From Flectobacillus sp. BAB-3569 (lineage in GTDB: Bacteria; Bacteroidota; Bacteroidia; Cytophagales; Spirosomataceae), in assembly GCF_002270355.1 (NCBI RefSeq), contig NZ_NJFZ01000006.1:1-64000 (forward strand): a stretch of DNA of 64,000 nt, given 5' to 3'. The notes under the pieces were generated by a model that was given only the letters and a program-made list of their open reading frames with translations, made no database searches and was not told the DNA's origin. A program made the translations under genes and the position numbers. Of this stretch, positions 52,857 to 62,903 are shown in pieces; the first letter of the stretch is position 1, and each line of letters begins with the position of its first letter.

Positions 52857-54635
52857 CTATGAAATTCGTTGGCTTTCTTTCTGGTGCTTCCATAGTTCTT
52901 GGAAAATAGCACTGTTGGCTAGCAGATACTCAAAACTGCCTTCATCTACAATATGTCCTTTTTCGAGGATATATACATAATCAAACTGGCTCAGCAAATG
53001 CAATCTGTGCAGAGTGGATAGCACAGCTTTTCCTTCAAATTCTTTAAATAATTGCTGATAAATCAAGACTTCTGTTTTTGGGTCAACACTACTGGTTGGT
53101 TCGTCGAGCAGTATAATTTGTGAGCTACGTGCTGCCAATACCCCGCGTGCCAAAGCCAAGCGCTGTTTTTGTCCTCCCGATAGGTTTACGCCCTTTTCTT
53201 GAATATTGGACTGTAAGCCATTTGGCAATTGCTTGATCACGTCGGTAAACTGGGCTACATCACAAACTTGTAAAATATCAGACTCCTCAAATGGCAATCC
53301 TAGCGTGATATTGTATTCGATGGTATTCTCAAAAATTTCTGGTTCTTGTGGAAATAGCGTAACCGTTTCGGCCAAGATACCAATATCATCTTTTGTCTTA
53401 CCGTCTAAGTCTATTTGAACACCTTTTTCGGGTTCATACAGTCCACGAAGCAAAGCCAAAAGCGTACTTTTTCCAGAGCCACTTTCTCCAATAAAAGCAA
53501 TACGTTTTCCTTTGTTGATTTGAATTTTGAGCTGATGTAGTGCCTGAGATTTATTTTCCAGACTATAATTTTCTTGATGTGAAAAATTTAGGTTAGAAAT
53601 CGTCAAGGCAGACCAGTTTGCTGGAAGGCTTTCTTCCTCTTCAGGACGATGATGTTCGCGATATGCCTGCGAAATAGTACGAGCTGTTTGCACATCAGTA
53701 TTATGCTGAATAATTTGGGTATAAAGCCAAGCCACATCATGAAAGACACTCGTAAAGTTGTTGACATATCCTAATAATGTCACTAAACCTCCTACCATAA
53801 ACACTTTACCAACTTCCCAATTTTGATAAACATAACCTACCGTAATTACAACATAAATCAATCCCACAAGCATATCTGCCACAAACCATTTCCACTCGTT
53901 GATGACCACCTGCTTACGGAAGGGCGCAAAAACATGTTTGATTTTGTCACTTAAACTTTGCTCCATTTGTTTTTCCAAACGAAGTGTAATCACCGTAATA
54001 ATATTCGAAAGACTATCAAAAAGCGTGGAAGATACCACGTGCTCACGCTCGTTGGTTTCGTCGAGTGCTTTGATAAAAGGTTTATCAAACTGAGCAATGA
54101 CCCAAATGGTAAAAATGCCCAAAAGCACACCAATGGCACCAAACAAAGGCGAAAAGTAAAGCATCGCAATGAATGAAAAGAAGAATTTGGAAAAGGCATG
54201 CAAATACATAAAGCCATCCTGAAAAAAAGTCTTTAGGGCTTCATATGCTTTACGAATACGGTTGATCGTCGCACCGCTATGATTATCTTGGTGCCACTTT
54301 ACAGGCAAATGTAGCGTTTGATGATAAAGCTCATGCAGAAAGTTACGGCTAAGATTAAAAGCCAAACTGCGTTCCATTACGCGTGCTGTACCATGAAAAG
54401 TCCATTCTACAAAGCGCAATAGCAAAAAGCCTATCCCATAAATCCATGTGTCTTTGAGGACATCCATACCTTTGAGCTGGATTTTGTCGATAAACCAACC
54501 GTACCAGATAGGATTGAGAGAAAAAATAATGTTTGCGACAATAAAGAGCGCATATACCAACAAGAAGCGTTTTTTTTCTTGTCGAGCATATTGCCATGCA
54601 ATTTTTAAAAGAGAAATATAAGGATTGTTTGCCAT
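52857..54635 (-). CDS. ABC exporter, fused membrane and ATPase domains
   Basis: The 592-residue half-transporter has six predicted membrane helices (about residues 1-310) and a C-terminal ATPase with Walker A FIGESGSGKSTLLALL, signature NLSGGQKQRLALARG, Walker B QIILLDEPTSSVD and the H-loop STLHRLHLL (LHRLH in place of the usual THRL). It resembles MsbA/bacteriocin-type exporters that work as dimers. The substrate is unknown. It stands alone with a convergent AraC gene. The start ATG at 54635 gives a good N terminus MANNPYISLLKIAWQYARQE. Confidence 0.92.
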   Translation of the reverse strand: MANNPYISLLKIAWQYARQEKKRFLLVYALFIVANIIFSLNPIWYGWFIDKIQLKGMDVLKDTWIYGIGFLLLRFVEWTFHGTARVMERSLAFNLSRNFLHELYHQTLHLPVKWHQDNHSGATINRIRKAYEALKTFFQDGFMYLHAFSKFFFSFIAMLYFSPLFGAIGVLLGIFTIWVIAQFDKPFIKALDETNEREHVVSSTLFDSLSNIITVITLRLEKQMEQSLSDKIKHVFAPFRKQVVINEWKWFVADMLVGLIYVVITVGYVYQNWEVGKVFMVGGLVTLLGYVNNFTSVFHDVAWLYTQIIQHNTDVQTARTISQAYREHHRPEEEESLPANWSALTISNLNFSHQENYSLENKSQALHQLKIQINKGKRIAFIGESGSGKSTLLALLRGLYEPEKGVQIDLDGKTKDDIGILAETVTLFPQEPEIFENTIEYNITLGLPFEESDILQVCDVAQFTDVIKQLPNGLQSNIQEKGVNLSGGQKQRLALARGVLAARSSQIILLDEPTSSVDPKTEVLIYQQLFKEFEGKAVLSTLHRLHLLSQFDYVYILEKGHIVDEGSFEYLLANSAIFQELWKHQKESQRIS

Positions 54636-54948
54636 AATGATATAGGAGGGAAATCTAAAGTGATAAATGCTTTAGTTTTCGCTCCTTTATTTTTGAAATC
54701 TTAATAAAATACAATTTTTATTGAAAAAGTAAAGTTTCAAAAAAAGAATGAATTCTGAATAAGTTTGAGATAATAAAAAAGTTAAGAATCGAAAAAAAAT
54801 CTTCTTTTTACATAAAGAATAGTTTTTAATAATAATCTTTTTAGAATTTTATTCTAAAAAGATAGCCAATATGGCATGTATAATAGAATTTTATTCTTTA
54901 AAATAATCAAAAATCCAATCTTTTTTATCCTTCCTTACAAACCAGATT
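54636..54948. other. AT-rich gap upstream of the leuA leader
   Basis: About 310 bases between the divergent ABC exporter gene and the leuA promoter. It is very AT-rich, with an imperfect inverted AGAATTTTATTCT-type word at 54843-54856 and again at 54891-54900. No gene is seen. Confidence 0.5.
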
Positions 54949-54979
54949 TTTGTATAGTCAATAATTTTACATAGCTTTG
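54949..54979 (+). promoter_or_regulatory. Promoter of the leuA leader transcript
   Basis: A -33 TTTG (54949-54952) and TAGCTTTG (54972-54979, TAnnTTTG) are 19 bases apart, matching the Bacteroidota promoter pattern. The predicted transcription start falls within a few bases of the leader ATG at 54984, so the leader peptide might be translated from a nearly leaderless RNA. Confidence 0.7.
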
Positions 54980-54983
54980 ATAT

Positions 54984-55040
54984 ATGGAAAATAATAGCAC
55001 AAATAAATCTTTTATCATCATTAAGCTCCTCGCTGATTAG
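54984..55040 (+). CDS. leuA leader peptide (attenuation)
   Basis: This 18-codon ORF ends KSF-III-K-LL-AD before TAG, that is three Ile codons (ATC ATC ATT), one Lys and two Leu codons (CTC CTC) near its end. Ile- and Leu-rich short ORFs before branched-chain amino acid genes are leader peptides, in which ribosome stalling on scarce aminoacyl-tRNA selects the RNA fold. The stop codon overlaps by one base the antiterminator strand beginning at 55040. A ribosome finishing at TAG would cover that strand and allow the terminator; one stalled at the Ile codons would leave it free. Confidence 0.75.
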   Translation: MENNSTNKSFIIIKLLAD

Positions 55041-55105
55041 TGAGACAAGGTTCTTTTGTGCAAATCGAAGCCTTTTCTCACAACCAACTGAGGAAAGGTT
55101 TTTTT
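55040..55105 (+). promoter_or_regulatory. leuA transcription attenuator (antiterminator/terminator)
   Basis: Strand 2, GTGAGACAAGG (55040-55050), can pair with strand 3, CCTTTTCTCAC (55071-55081), ten of eleven positions matching. Strand 3 can instead pair with strand 4, TGAGGAAAGG (55089-55098), which is followed by seven T (55099-55105). The two folds exclude each other, as in classic amino acid operon attenuators. The leuA start codon lies 72 bases downstream. This predicts leuA expression when Leu or Ile is limiting. Confidence 0.75.
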
Positions 55106-55176
55106 ATACCCATTGCAACGACTATTTTGTAACCAAGAAACAACATTTAACAAATCATCAATCCCTTTAAAAAGTC

Positions 55177-56316
55177 ATGAGTCAAAGAATTCAAATATTC
55201 GACACAACATTGCGTGATGGCGAGCAAGTTCCGGGCTGTCAATTGAACACAGAAGAAAAATTGCAGGTTGCTGAACAATTAGAATTACTTGGGGTAGATA
55301 TTATTGAAGCTGGTTTTCCAATTTCATCTCCAGGTGATTTCCGTTCTGTAGAGGAAATTGCGAAACTCGTGAAGAATGCCACAGTTTGTGGTTTGACTCG
55401 TGCTAAAAAAGAGGATATTGATGCAGCTGCTGCAGCTTTGAAACATGCCAAAAGACCACGTATCCACACAGGTATCGGTTCTTCGGATGTACACATTCAG
55501 TACAAATTTAATTCAACTCGTGAAAAAATCATCGAACAAGGCGTTTGGGCAGTAAAATATGCTAAAAGCTTTGTTGAAGATGTAGAGTTTTTTGCAGAAG
55601 ATGCGGGTCGTGCAGATTTAGCATTTTTGGCTCAATTGACAGAAGCTGTTATTGCCGCAGGTGCTACAGTAGTAAACTTGCCAGATACAACAGGTTATTT
55701 GTTGCCAAACCAAATGCATGAGCGTATTAGCTACTTATTCGAAAATGTTTCGAATATTCACCAAGCTACGATCTCGATGCACAACCACAATGACTTGGGC
55801 TTAGCTACTGCTAATACCATTGCAGGTATACAAGCAGGAGCTCGTCAGGTAGAGGTTACCATCAACGGTATCGGTGAAAGAGCTGGTAATACTTCATTGG
55901 AAGAAGTTGCTATGATTTTGAACGTACATAAAGGTTTAGGTTTCGAAACAGGTATCAACCCTAAATTTTTGTACCCAACTTCATTGATGGTTTCTAACTT
56001 GATGGGTATGCCAGTACAGGCAAACAAAGCAGTAGTTGGTGCTAATGCTTTTGCTCACTCGTCGGGTATTCACCAAGATGGTTTCTTGAAGCATGCGCAA
56101 AACTACGAAATCATGAATCCTGAAGATGTAGGTGTGCCTTCTTCAGCCATCGTTTTGACTTCTCGTTCGGGGCGTGCTGCTTTGCGTCACCGTTTACAAT
56201 TATTAGGTTTTGCTTTTGAAAAACCAGAACTTGACAAATTGTACACACGTTTCTTGTTGATGGCCGATGAGCGTAAGCAATTAAACGACGAAGATTTGAA
56301 AGAATTGGTAGGCTAA
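55177..56316 (+). CDS. leuA: 2-isopropylmalate synthase (short form)
   Basis: The 379-residue enzyme joins acetyl-CoA and 2-ketoisovalerate in the first step of leucine synthesis. It has [16 protein letters not shown] (residues 8-23), the metal-binding [10 protein letters not shown] (about 202-211), [15 protein letters not shown] and the [13 protein letters not shown] block (about 293-305). The C-terminal leucine-binding regulatory domain of the roughly 510-residue form is missing, so feedback inhibition through that domain is not expected; control is probably at the attenuator upstream. Related enzymes (homocitrate or citramalate synthase) share the motifs, but the Leu/Ile leader supports leuA. 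No leuBCD or ilv genes follow. Confidence 0.9.
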   Translation: MSQRIQIFDTTLRDGEQVPGCQLNTEEKLQVAEQLELLGVDIIEAGFPISSPGDFRSVEEIAKLVKNATVCGLTRAKKEDIDAAAAALKHAKRPRIHTGIGSSDVHIQYKFNSTREKIIEQGVWAVKYAKSFVEDVEFFAEDAGRADLAFLAQLTEAVIAAGATVVNLPDTTGYLLPNQMHERISYLFENVSNIHQATISMHNHNDLGLATANTIAGIQAGARQVEVTINGIGERAGNTSLEEVAMILNVHKGLGFETGINPKFLYPTSLMVSNLMGMPVQANKAVVGANAFAHSSGIHQDGFLKHAQNYEIMNPEDVGVPSSAIVLTSRSGRAALRHRLQLLGFAFEKPELDKLYTRFLLMADERKQLNDEDLKELVG

Positions 56317-56339
56317 AACAACCTACTTCAAGATACGGG

Positions 56340-56386
56340 AAAAAGGTCTTTGTGATAAACATTTTGTTTGTCATAAAGACCTTTTT
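56340..56386 (+). terminator. leuA terminator
   Basis: AAAAAGGTCTTT and AAAGACCTTTTT form the stem base, extended by TGA-AAAC / GTTT-TCA. T-rich sequence follows. Confidence 0.85.
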
Positions 56387-56534
56387 CCTTTATTGACCAT
56401 TAGATAATTTTTAAGTGAAAACATAGAATAATTGAGCGTTCACTCAATTTCTTGACGTATATTCAAAGCATAAATGATAAGCCTCAAAAAATACTTCTTA
56501 AACTCAAAACTCGATCCCAATCATTAAATCAAAT

Positions 56535-58483
56535 TTGAAGATTATGTCAAAGTCACTATCTTATCTGTTTACCATTTTATTGAGCTTGATGCTTATTGAC
56601 GTGCCAGCTCAGGATATTAGTAAATATAAGTTTTTAGCTTATGGCGCATTACCAGCTTGGACTGGCGTAGCTGTAGACTGGCATACCTCTCCCAAGGTGT
56701 ATATCTATGACCCCAAAGAAACCCGTGGGCATGCCGAGTTTGTCAATAAAAAGCTTGGTCGAGCCATTGATTTTAAACAGTTTAAAACATTGGCTTCAAC
56801 CTCAAAAACACGCCAATATCTTCCTTTTTTGTGTATGACCTCAGTGCGAAACCCTATGCAGTAGGGGCACAGAAATATACTTATGCTGTAAGGGTTGAAG
56901 ATTATTCTTATGACGATACTCCTGCCTTAATGGCAAATGATATCATAAAGCTTACCCAACTAATATCAGCTACTTACAAGCAGTTTAAGGGAAAGCCTTT
57001 GGTGATAGTCAATACCAAAGAAAAGCATATTTTGAGTCAGCAGGTATTAGAGCCTTTTCTCAAAAAACACCAGTTCAATACCGCTGTGCCGATGAATCTT
57101 ATCAAGCATTTTGATGGATTTAAAATCGAGGTGCTCAATGAGGTTGTAGCAGTGGGACGGTTAGTGCATGTCAAAAATGAGAAAGAAATGGTAAAGCTGA
57201 CTCCACAAGATATTGCAATTTTTGAACATATTCCAGAAAGAGTGCCACCATTAGCGGGTATTATTACGCTCGAACCCCAAACGCCACTTTCGCATGTAAA
57301 CCTTTTAGCCAAAAACCGCAAAACGCTTAATATTTCATTGACAAGCCTTTCGGCTTGGCCAGAGTTAAAGGCAAAAATTGGTCAAATAGTAGAAATAAAT
57401 CCAAAATTCCAGAAGCTGATTATCAAAACTGTTACGTCAGATTATGCGGCAAAATTTTGGAAAAATAATCAACCTCAAAAAGTAAATATTCCCAATCCTG
57501 AATTAACGTTTGAGTCTACCATTCCGCTCAATAAACATTTTAAGCAATATCAGAAAGTCAACTTAATTGGTGCCAAAGCCAATAATTATGCTTTGATTCA
57601 TGAGTTATTAGGCGAAGAATATGTTTTGCCTGCTTATGCGATTGGTTTTAAGCCGTATATGGATTTATTAACACAAGGAGCTGATAAAGAAATTAACTTT
57701 TTTCTGAGTAAAAAAAGCACTTTAAATAAGTCTGAAAAACAAAAAGCGCTTGCTCGAATTCGCAATGTGATTACCAAAAGTACACCAAGTGCGGCCATGC
57801 TCGAATCTCTGCGTGGGGTATTGAATAAGTATTTTGCAGGAAAAAAAGTAAAACTACGTAGTTCTACCAATTGTGAAGATTTACCCCAATTCAATGGCGC
57901 TGGGTTATATACTTCCAAAGGGTTTAATGTAGCTGATAACGATAAAGTTTTAGCCGAAAAAATCACAAAGGTCTATGCTTCTTTGTGGAATGATGAAGCA
58001 TTTGAGGAGCGCGAATATTTTGGAATAGATCATAAGAAAGTGGCAATGGCTATTTTGGTAAGTCCAGCCTTTGTTGATGAATTTGCCAATGGGGTGATTT
58101 TAGTAACGCCACACGAGAAGAGTGGAAATGTGGATGTGTTAGTCAATACCCAACCAGGCGAAAATGAAGTAGCAAATCCAAAGAAAAATGATAAACCAGA
58201 GGCTTTCCTAGTAGGACAAAATGGTGTAGTGAGTTCAATAAAAAGTCATTCAAATCTTGGTAAGGTATTTATCGGAAATGAACAAGTTTCAGCCTTGCTA
58301 AAAGTCTTGAGGATTAATGCCATCAAAGTACACCAAGCCTTAATGAATCGTCAGAAAGAATCAGGAGATAAGCAGCTTTACAGTACTGATATTGAATTTA
58401 AAGTAGTGAAAAATACCGATGGACAATACTTCTTGTATTTCAAGCAGGCTCGATTATTACGTAATCATATTTTGCCTGAGTAA
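56535..58483 (+). pseudogene. Secreted PEP/pyruvate-binding (PPDK_N-like) protein, split by a frameshift
   Basis: The first frame (56535-56864) has a signal peptide (SLSYLFTILLSLMLIDVPAQ) and HTSPKVYIYDPKETRGHAEF, then shifts after YLPF. The second frame continues FVYDLSAKPYAVG to 58483, with PPLAGIITLEPQTPLSHVNL and LAKNRKTLNISLTS (mobile swivelling domain), and KLRSSTNCEDLPQFNGAGLY in the ATP-grasp part, ending YFLYFKQARLLRNHILPE. Adding one T to the T6 run at 56825-56830 restores one protein of 649 residues. It is related to PEP synthase/glucan water dikinase nucleotide-binding domains, but an exported one has no clear role. Confidence 0.8.
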
Positions 58484-58494
58484 AGTATTGGTAT

Positions 58495-58541
58495 AAATAA
58501 CAAAAACGGTAAAGATTAATTCTTTGCCGTTTTTGTTATTT
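58495..58541. terminator. Bidirectional terminator
   Basis: A nearly perfect 20-bp stem (AAATAACAAAAACGG-AAAG with CTTTGCCGTTTTTGTTATTT) lies between the PEP-binding gene and the convergent aspS. Confidence 0.9.
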
Positions 58542-58555
58542 CAAGAAATCAAACC

Positions 58556-60319
58556 CTAAACGATAGTTTTGATTTTTAACTCATCCAATTGTTTTGCATC
58601 AATCGTAGATGGTGAATCAATCATTACATCGCGTCCTGAGTTGTTTTTCGGGAAAGCGATAAAGTCACGAATTGAGTCAGAACCACCAAACAATGAGCAA
58701 AGACGGTCGAAACCAAAGGCCAAACCACCGTGAGGAGGAGCGCCGTATTCGAAGGCATCCATCAAGAAACCAAACTGGTGTTTTGCTTCTTCGTCAGAGA
58801 ATCCAAGTGTTTCAAACATTTTAGCTTGAAGGTCTTTTTGGAAAATACGAATAGAGCCACCACCAACTTCAACACCGTTTATAACCATATCATAAGCATT
58901 GGCACGAATTTTACCTAAATCACCTGATTTCAAGAATTCGATATCTTCTGGCTTAGGAGACGTGAATGGGTGGTGCATGGCAAACCAACGATTTTCTTCT
59001 TCGCTATGCTCCAACAATGGGAAGTCTACAACCCAGTGTACAGAGTATTCGTTAGGATTACGCAAGCCCAAACGGTTACCCATTTCCAAACGCAATTCGT
59101 TTAATTGCTTTCTTGGTTTGTCGCCATCGCCACACAAAATCAACAATAAATCGCCTGGTTGTGCATTGGCTGCTTCAATCCATTTTTTCAAATCTTCTTC
59201 CGAATAGAATTTATCTACCGAAGATTTGATTGAACCGTCAGCATTGTAACGTACATAAATCAAGCCTTTTGCGCCAATTTGAGGACGTTTTACAAAGTCA
59301 GTTAATTCGTCTACTTGCTTACGAGTGTATTCAGCGCAACCTTTTGCATTGATACCTACAACTACTGATGCAGCATCGAATACTGGGAAGTTTTTATCAG
59401 AAGTTAAATCAACTTCTTCGCTTTTCAACTCATAAAACTCCATACCAAAACGAATATCTGGTTTGTCAGAACCATAATATTTCATGGCATGAGCATACGT
59501 CATACGAGGAATTTCGTTGATTTCAAGCCCTTTCAAGTTTTGGAATAATTGACGAATCAAACCTTCGAACATTTGAAGAATATCTTCTTGCTCAATGAAT
59601 GACATTTCGCAGTCGATTTGAGTAAACTCAGGTTGGCGGTCTGCACGTAAGTCTTCGTCACGGAAACATTTTACGATTTGGAAGTAACGGTCAAAACCCG
59701 AAACCATCAAAAGCTGCTTAAATGTTTGTGGCGACTGAGGCAAAGCATAAAACTCACCTGGGTTCATACGTGATGGAACTACAAAGTCACGAGCACCTTC
59801 AGGCGTAGATTTAATCAAAACAGGCGTTTCTACTTCGATAAATCCTTGCTTGTCGAGGTACGAGCGTACTTCTTGAGCCATTTTATGACGCAAAATCAAG
59901 TTCTGGCGAACAGGATTACGACGTAAATCTAGGTAACGATATTTCATACGAATATCATCGCCACCATCTGTTTCATCTTCAATTAAGAAAGGAGGAAGTT
60001 TAGCAGGGTTCAAAATGCTTAACTCTGTTACCTTCACTTCAATATCTCCAGTAGGTAATTTATCATTTTTTGAAAGACGCTCAACTACAGTTCCTGTCAC
60101 CGAAATCACAAATTCACGTCCTAGCGAACGAGCAGTTTCGATAGCTTCTTTTGGCGTTTTACCCTCTTCCAACATCAATTGGGTAATACCATAGCGGTCA
60201 CGGAGGTCAATCCAAATCATACCACCTTTGTCACGAGTACGTTGTACCCATCCACAAAGCGTTACGATTTCGTTTACGTTAGCGATACGAAGTTCGCCGT
60301 TGTTATGAGTTCTTAACAT
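58556..60319 (-). CDS. aspS: Aspartyl-tRNA synthetase
   Basis: The 587-residue class II synthetase has an N-terminal OB-fold anticodon-binding domain ([40 protein letters not shown]; residues 8-48), the catalytic core with [43 protein letters not shown], a bacterial GAD insert (about 290-400), and motif 3 [20 protein letters not shown]. Asp and not Asn specificity is the default; the insert domain supports bacterial AspRS. Two small hairpins lie in its leader (60332-60393). Confidence 0.95.
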   Translation of the reverse strand: MLRTHNNGELRIANVNEIVTLCGWVQRTRDKGGMIWIDLRDRYGITQLMLEEGKTPKEAIETARSLGREFVISVTGTVVERLSKNDKLPTGDIEVKVTELSILNPAKLPPFLIEDETDGGDDIRMKYRYLDLRRNPVRQNLILRHKMAQEVRSYLDKQGFIEVETPVLIKSTPEGARDFVVPSRMNPGEFYALPQSPQTFKQLLMVSGFDRYFQIVKCFRDEDLRADRQPEFTQIDCEMSFIEQEDILQMFEGLIRQLFQNLKGLEINEIPRMTYAHAMKYYGSDKPDIRFGMEFYELKSEEVDLTSDKNFPVFDAASVVVGINAKGCAEYTRKQVDELTDFVKRPQIGAKGLIYVRYNADGSIKSSVDKFYSEEDLKKWIEAANAQPGDLLLILCGDGDKPRKQLNELRLEMGNRLGLRNPNEYSVHWVVDFPLLEHSEEENRWFAMHHPFTSPKPEDIEFLKSGDLGKIRANAYDMVINGVEVGGGSIRIFQKDLQAKMFETLGFSDEEAKHQFGFLMDAFEYGAPPHGGLAFGFDRLCSLFGGSDSIRDFIAFPKNNSGRDVMIDSPSTIDAKQLDELKIKTIV

Positions 60320-60686
60320 AAGTTTTTGATACGGACGGTATTGTCCGTCTATGTAATCTCTTATTTATGAAAAAATATGGACATACCTGTCCGAGCTAAA
60401 TAATTCGTAAAATTACAGAATTTGTGGGGTGTCACCCAAAAGAATTTAAAATCTATTTGAGTGGAATCTGTAACTTTCTTTAGGATTTGTAAAAAAATGC
60501 CAAGAAAGAAGAGCCTTCTCGCAAGTATTTGTAGGTTCCGCCGTATTGTCTTTTTATTTTTTATGAAAAAAAATCATATTTGAGAAAAATACTACAGACG
60601 TATAATGCTCAAACATTCCCTCCAATCTGTAGTTTCATAAGAGGATTGAAATAGATATTTGAAGAGAAAATCCTAACAAAAAAAGA
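60320..60686. other. Intergenic region with two GGAC/GTCC hairpins before aspS
   Basis: In the minus-strand leader of aspS, GGACA-TGTCC at 60380-60393 and ACGGAC-GTCCGT at 60332-60349 are two small hairpins with similar sequence (GGACA, TA, GTCC). Nothing else is recognised in the 367-base gap between the divergent aspS and desaturase genes. Confidence 0.5.
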
Positions 60687-62159
60687 ATGAAAAAAGTCGC
60701 AATTATAGGAGCAGGTATAGCAGGAATCGCTTCGGCTATTCGATTGGCACACAAAGGATATGCCGTAGAAGTGTTTGAAGCGAACGAATATGCAGGTGGA
60801 AAACTCAGTAGTTTTGAGCAAAATGGCTACCGATTTGATGCAGGGCCTTCTTTGTTTACCCTGCCACATTTGGTAGAAGAACTATTCCAGTTAGTAGGGA
60901 AAAAAGTGTCTGATTTTTTTGAATATGAGCGATTATCTACGATTTGTCATTATTTCTGGGAAGATGGAACTCGACTAAATGCATACGCTGAACCTCCCAA
61001 ATTTGCACAAGAAGTGGAAAAGGTTCTGGGTATTTCGGCAGCGAAAGTAGAAGAGTTTTTAAAAGATAGTGCATTCAAATATGAAGTCTTGGACGGGTTG
61101 TTCCTGCAAGATTCTTTACACAAGTTATCCACATGGACTTCGAAAAAGGCCTTACGAGGATACTTAAATCTTCCTAAACTTGGCATTTTTGGAACGATGA
61201 ATCATGCCAACGAAAAGTATTTCCAACATCCCAAGTTGGTACAACTTTTCAATAGATATGCCACCTATAATGGTTCAGACCCCTATCAAACTCCTGCAAC
61301 ATTGAATATTATTCCGCATTTGGAATATAATGTGGGTGCTTTTTTCCCAAAAAAAGGAATGGTTGATATTACGAATGTGCTTGTCGATTTGGCAAAATCA
61401 ATCGGAGTAAAATTCCATTTTCAATACCGTGTAAAAGAAATTCTTACCCAAAATCAGCAAGTAAAGGGCATTCGTGTTGTATCTCAGCATAGAGAAGAGC
61501 AAGAACTATTCTTCGACAAGGTAGTTTCTAATATGGACGTTACCCATACCTATCGCAAATTATTACCCCAATCTCCTCATCCTGATAAACTGTTAAATCA
61601 ACCCAAATCTAGCTCAGGTGTAATTTTTTATTGGGGAGTAAAAAAGGCTTTTCCTGAATTAGGGCTTCATAATATCCTATTTAGTGATGATTATCGGGAG
61701 GAGTTTCGAGTGATGTTTGAGGATAAAAAGATTTTCAAGGACCCAACAGTATATATCAACATTAGTTCCAAACACAAGCCAGACGATGCACCAGAAGGTT
61801 GCGAAAACTGGTTTGTACTTATCAATGCACCAGCCAACGAAGGACAAGATTGGGATAAATTGATTCAAGACCTGCGCCAGCAAGTCATCGATAAAGTATC
61901 TAGAATATTATCTTGTGACTTAGCATCTTTAATTGAAACGGAGTCTATCCTAGATCCAAGGAGTATTGAGCTGAAAACATCATCGGCACAAGGAGCATTG
62001 TACGGAAATTCGTCAAACAATAAGTATGCGGCATTTTTAAGGCATGCGAATTTTTCAAAAACTATCAAAGAATTATATTTTGTAGGCGGAAGCGTACACC
62101 CTGGCGGAGGAATTCCTCTGGCCTTATCTTCAGCCAAAATCATGGCAAAGGAACTTTGA
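60687..62159 (+). CDS. Carotenoid desaturase (CrtI/CrtD family)
   Basis: The 490-residue flavoprotein has the FAD-binding opening VAIIGAGIAGIASAIRLAHK and GYAVEVFEANEYAGGKLSSF, then FDAGPSLFTLPHLVEELF, and the C-terminal YFVGGSVHPGGGIPLALSSA. The GGKL and DAGPSLFT words resemble 1-hydroxycarotenoid 3,4-desaturase CrtD more than phytoene desaturase CrtI, but I cannot separate the two with certainty. Carotenoids are the usual yellow to pink pigments of this group. No crtB, crtY or crtZ gene is adjacent. The next gene starts about 95 bases after. Confidence 0.85.
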   Translation: MKKVAIIGAGIAGIASAIRLAHKGYAVEVFEANEYAGGKLSSFEQNGYRFDAGPSLFTLPHLVEELFQLVGKKVSDFFEYERLSTICHYFWEDGTRLNAYAEPPKFAQEVEKVLGISAAKVEEFLKDSAFKYEVLDGLFLQDSLHKLSTWTSKKALRGYLNLPKLGIFGTMNHANEKYFQHPKLVQLFNRYATYNGSDPYQTPATLNIIPHLEYNVGAFFPKKGMVDITNVLVDLAKSIGVKFHFQYRVKEILTQNQQVKGIRVVSQHREEQELFFDKVVSNMDVTHTYRKLLPQSPHPDKLLNQPKSSSGVIFYWGVKKAFPELGLHNILFSDDYREEFRVMFEDKKIFKDPTVYINISSKHKPDDAPEGCENWFVLINAPANEGQDWDKLIQDLRQQVIDKVSRILSCDLASLIETESILDPRSIELKTSSAQGALYGNSSNNKYAAFLRHANFSKTIKELYFVGGSVHPGGGIPLALSSAKIMAKEL

Positions 62160-62254
62160 AATACCTACTTGCTTACTTAATTAAAGTTTCGGAACTTTGC
62201 CGAATCAAAACGAAACCTATGGGTTTTCGAAAAACAAGATTTAGCTATAACAAA

Positions 62255-62728
62255 ATGATTCAACGTACACAAAGTCTTTTATTGGCATTAGTAGTAATTG
62301 CCATGGGAGTTGTAATTAGTAGCCCAATTTGGGAAAAAAGTAGTGCTGCACTCAATCAAAAAGTCGTATTGACAGCCAAAGCTTTGGAGCATGCACAAGG
62401 TACTACCACTGTAAGCTCAAGCACGATTTATATTGCAATTTTGGCTGGATTAGCAGCGCTTATTGCAGCATTTTCTCTTTCTCAATACAAGAAAAGAGTA
62501 TTGCAAATGTCTTTAGGAGCCTTAAATTCGGCAGTTTTGGCGGGTGTATTAGGCGCTAGTTTTTTCAATGTTTTCAAAGAAGGTATTCCACTTTTCGAAC
62601 CAGAAAACCAAGGCAACTACGCTTTAGGTTTTTATGCTGGCGTATTTGCTTTATTGGCAAATATGATTGCCAATCGTCTAATCCGTCGCGACGAAATGCT
62701 AGTGCGCTCAGCAGATAGAATGAGATAG
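62255..62728 (+). CDS. DUF4293 family membrane protein
   Basis: From ATG at 62255 the 157-residue protein MIQRTQSLLLALVVIAMGVV has four membrane helices (about residues 5-22, 60-78, 84-104 and 124-145) and a positively charged C terminus IANRLIRRDEMLVRSADRMR. This arrangement marks DUF4293, a Bacteroidota membrane protein of unknown function. The longer frame from 62156 overlaps the desaturase stop and has no family support. Confidence 0.8.
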   Translation: MIQRTQSLLLALVVIAMGVVISSPIWEKSSAALNQKVVLTAKALEHAQGTTTVSSSTIYIAILAGLAALIAAFSLSQYKKRVLQMSLGALNSAVLAGVLGASFFNVFKEGIPLFEPENQGNYALGFYAGVFALLANMIANRLIRRDEMLVRSADRMR

Positions 62729-62730
62729 TT

Positions 62731-62770
62731 GTAAGTGTGGAGTTTAGAGTTTAGAGTGCTGAGTTTTTAG
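62731..62770 (+). repeat. Family A fragment
   Basis: GTAAGTGTGGAGTTTAGAGT and TTAGAGTGCTGAGTTTTTAG follow the DUF4293 stop at once. Word structure matches the left arms of family A. Confidence 0.5.
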
Positions 62771-62814
62771 AATATGTACTCAGGAATCCAATAAATCCTG
62801 TCTATTGATTGTCA

Positions 62815-62903
62815 GTAGAGACGCAATACCGTACGTCTTAAACCGAAAAACATAGCAGTATCAAAAAGGCGGTCGAAAAACAATTTTCGACCGCCTTTTT
62901 GAT
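62815..62903. repeat. Family C unit: GTAGAGACG palindrome plus GCGGTCG hairpin
   Basis: GTAGAGACGCAATACCGTAC and GTCTTAAA (62815-62842) matches the module at 29854 in reverse. The hairpin at 62860-62903 has perfect 20-base arms (ATC, five A, GGCGGTCG, four A) with a 4-base loop, and serves as a bidirectional terminator between DUF4293 and the sugar isomerase gene. GGATGACTCA near 62939 also recurs from 34654. Confidence 0.85.

Noticed and set aside
55177-56316. leuA considered as truncated by a frameshift because it lacks the regulatory domain
   Set aside because: The stop is followed directly by a good terminator, and no continuation is present in other frames; short LeuA forms are known in Bacteroidota.
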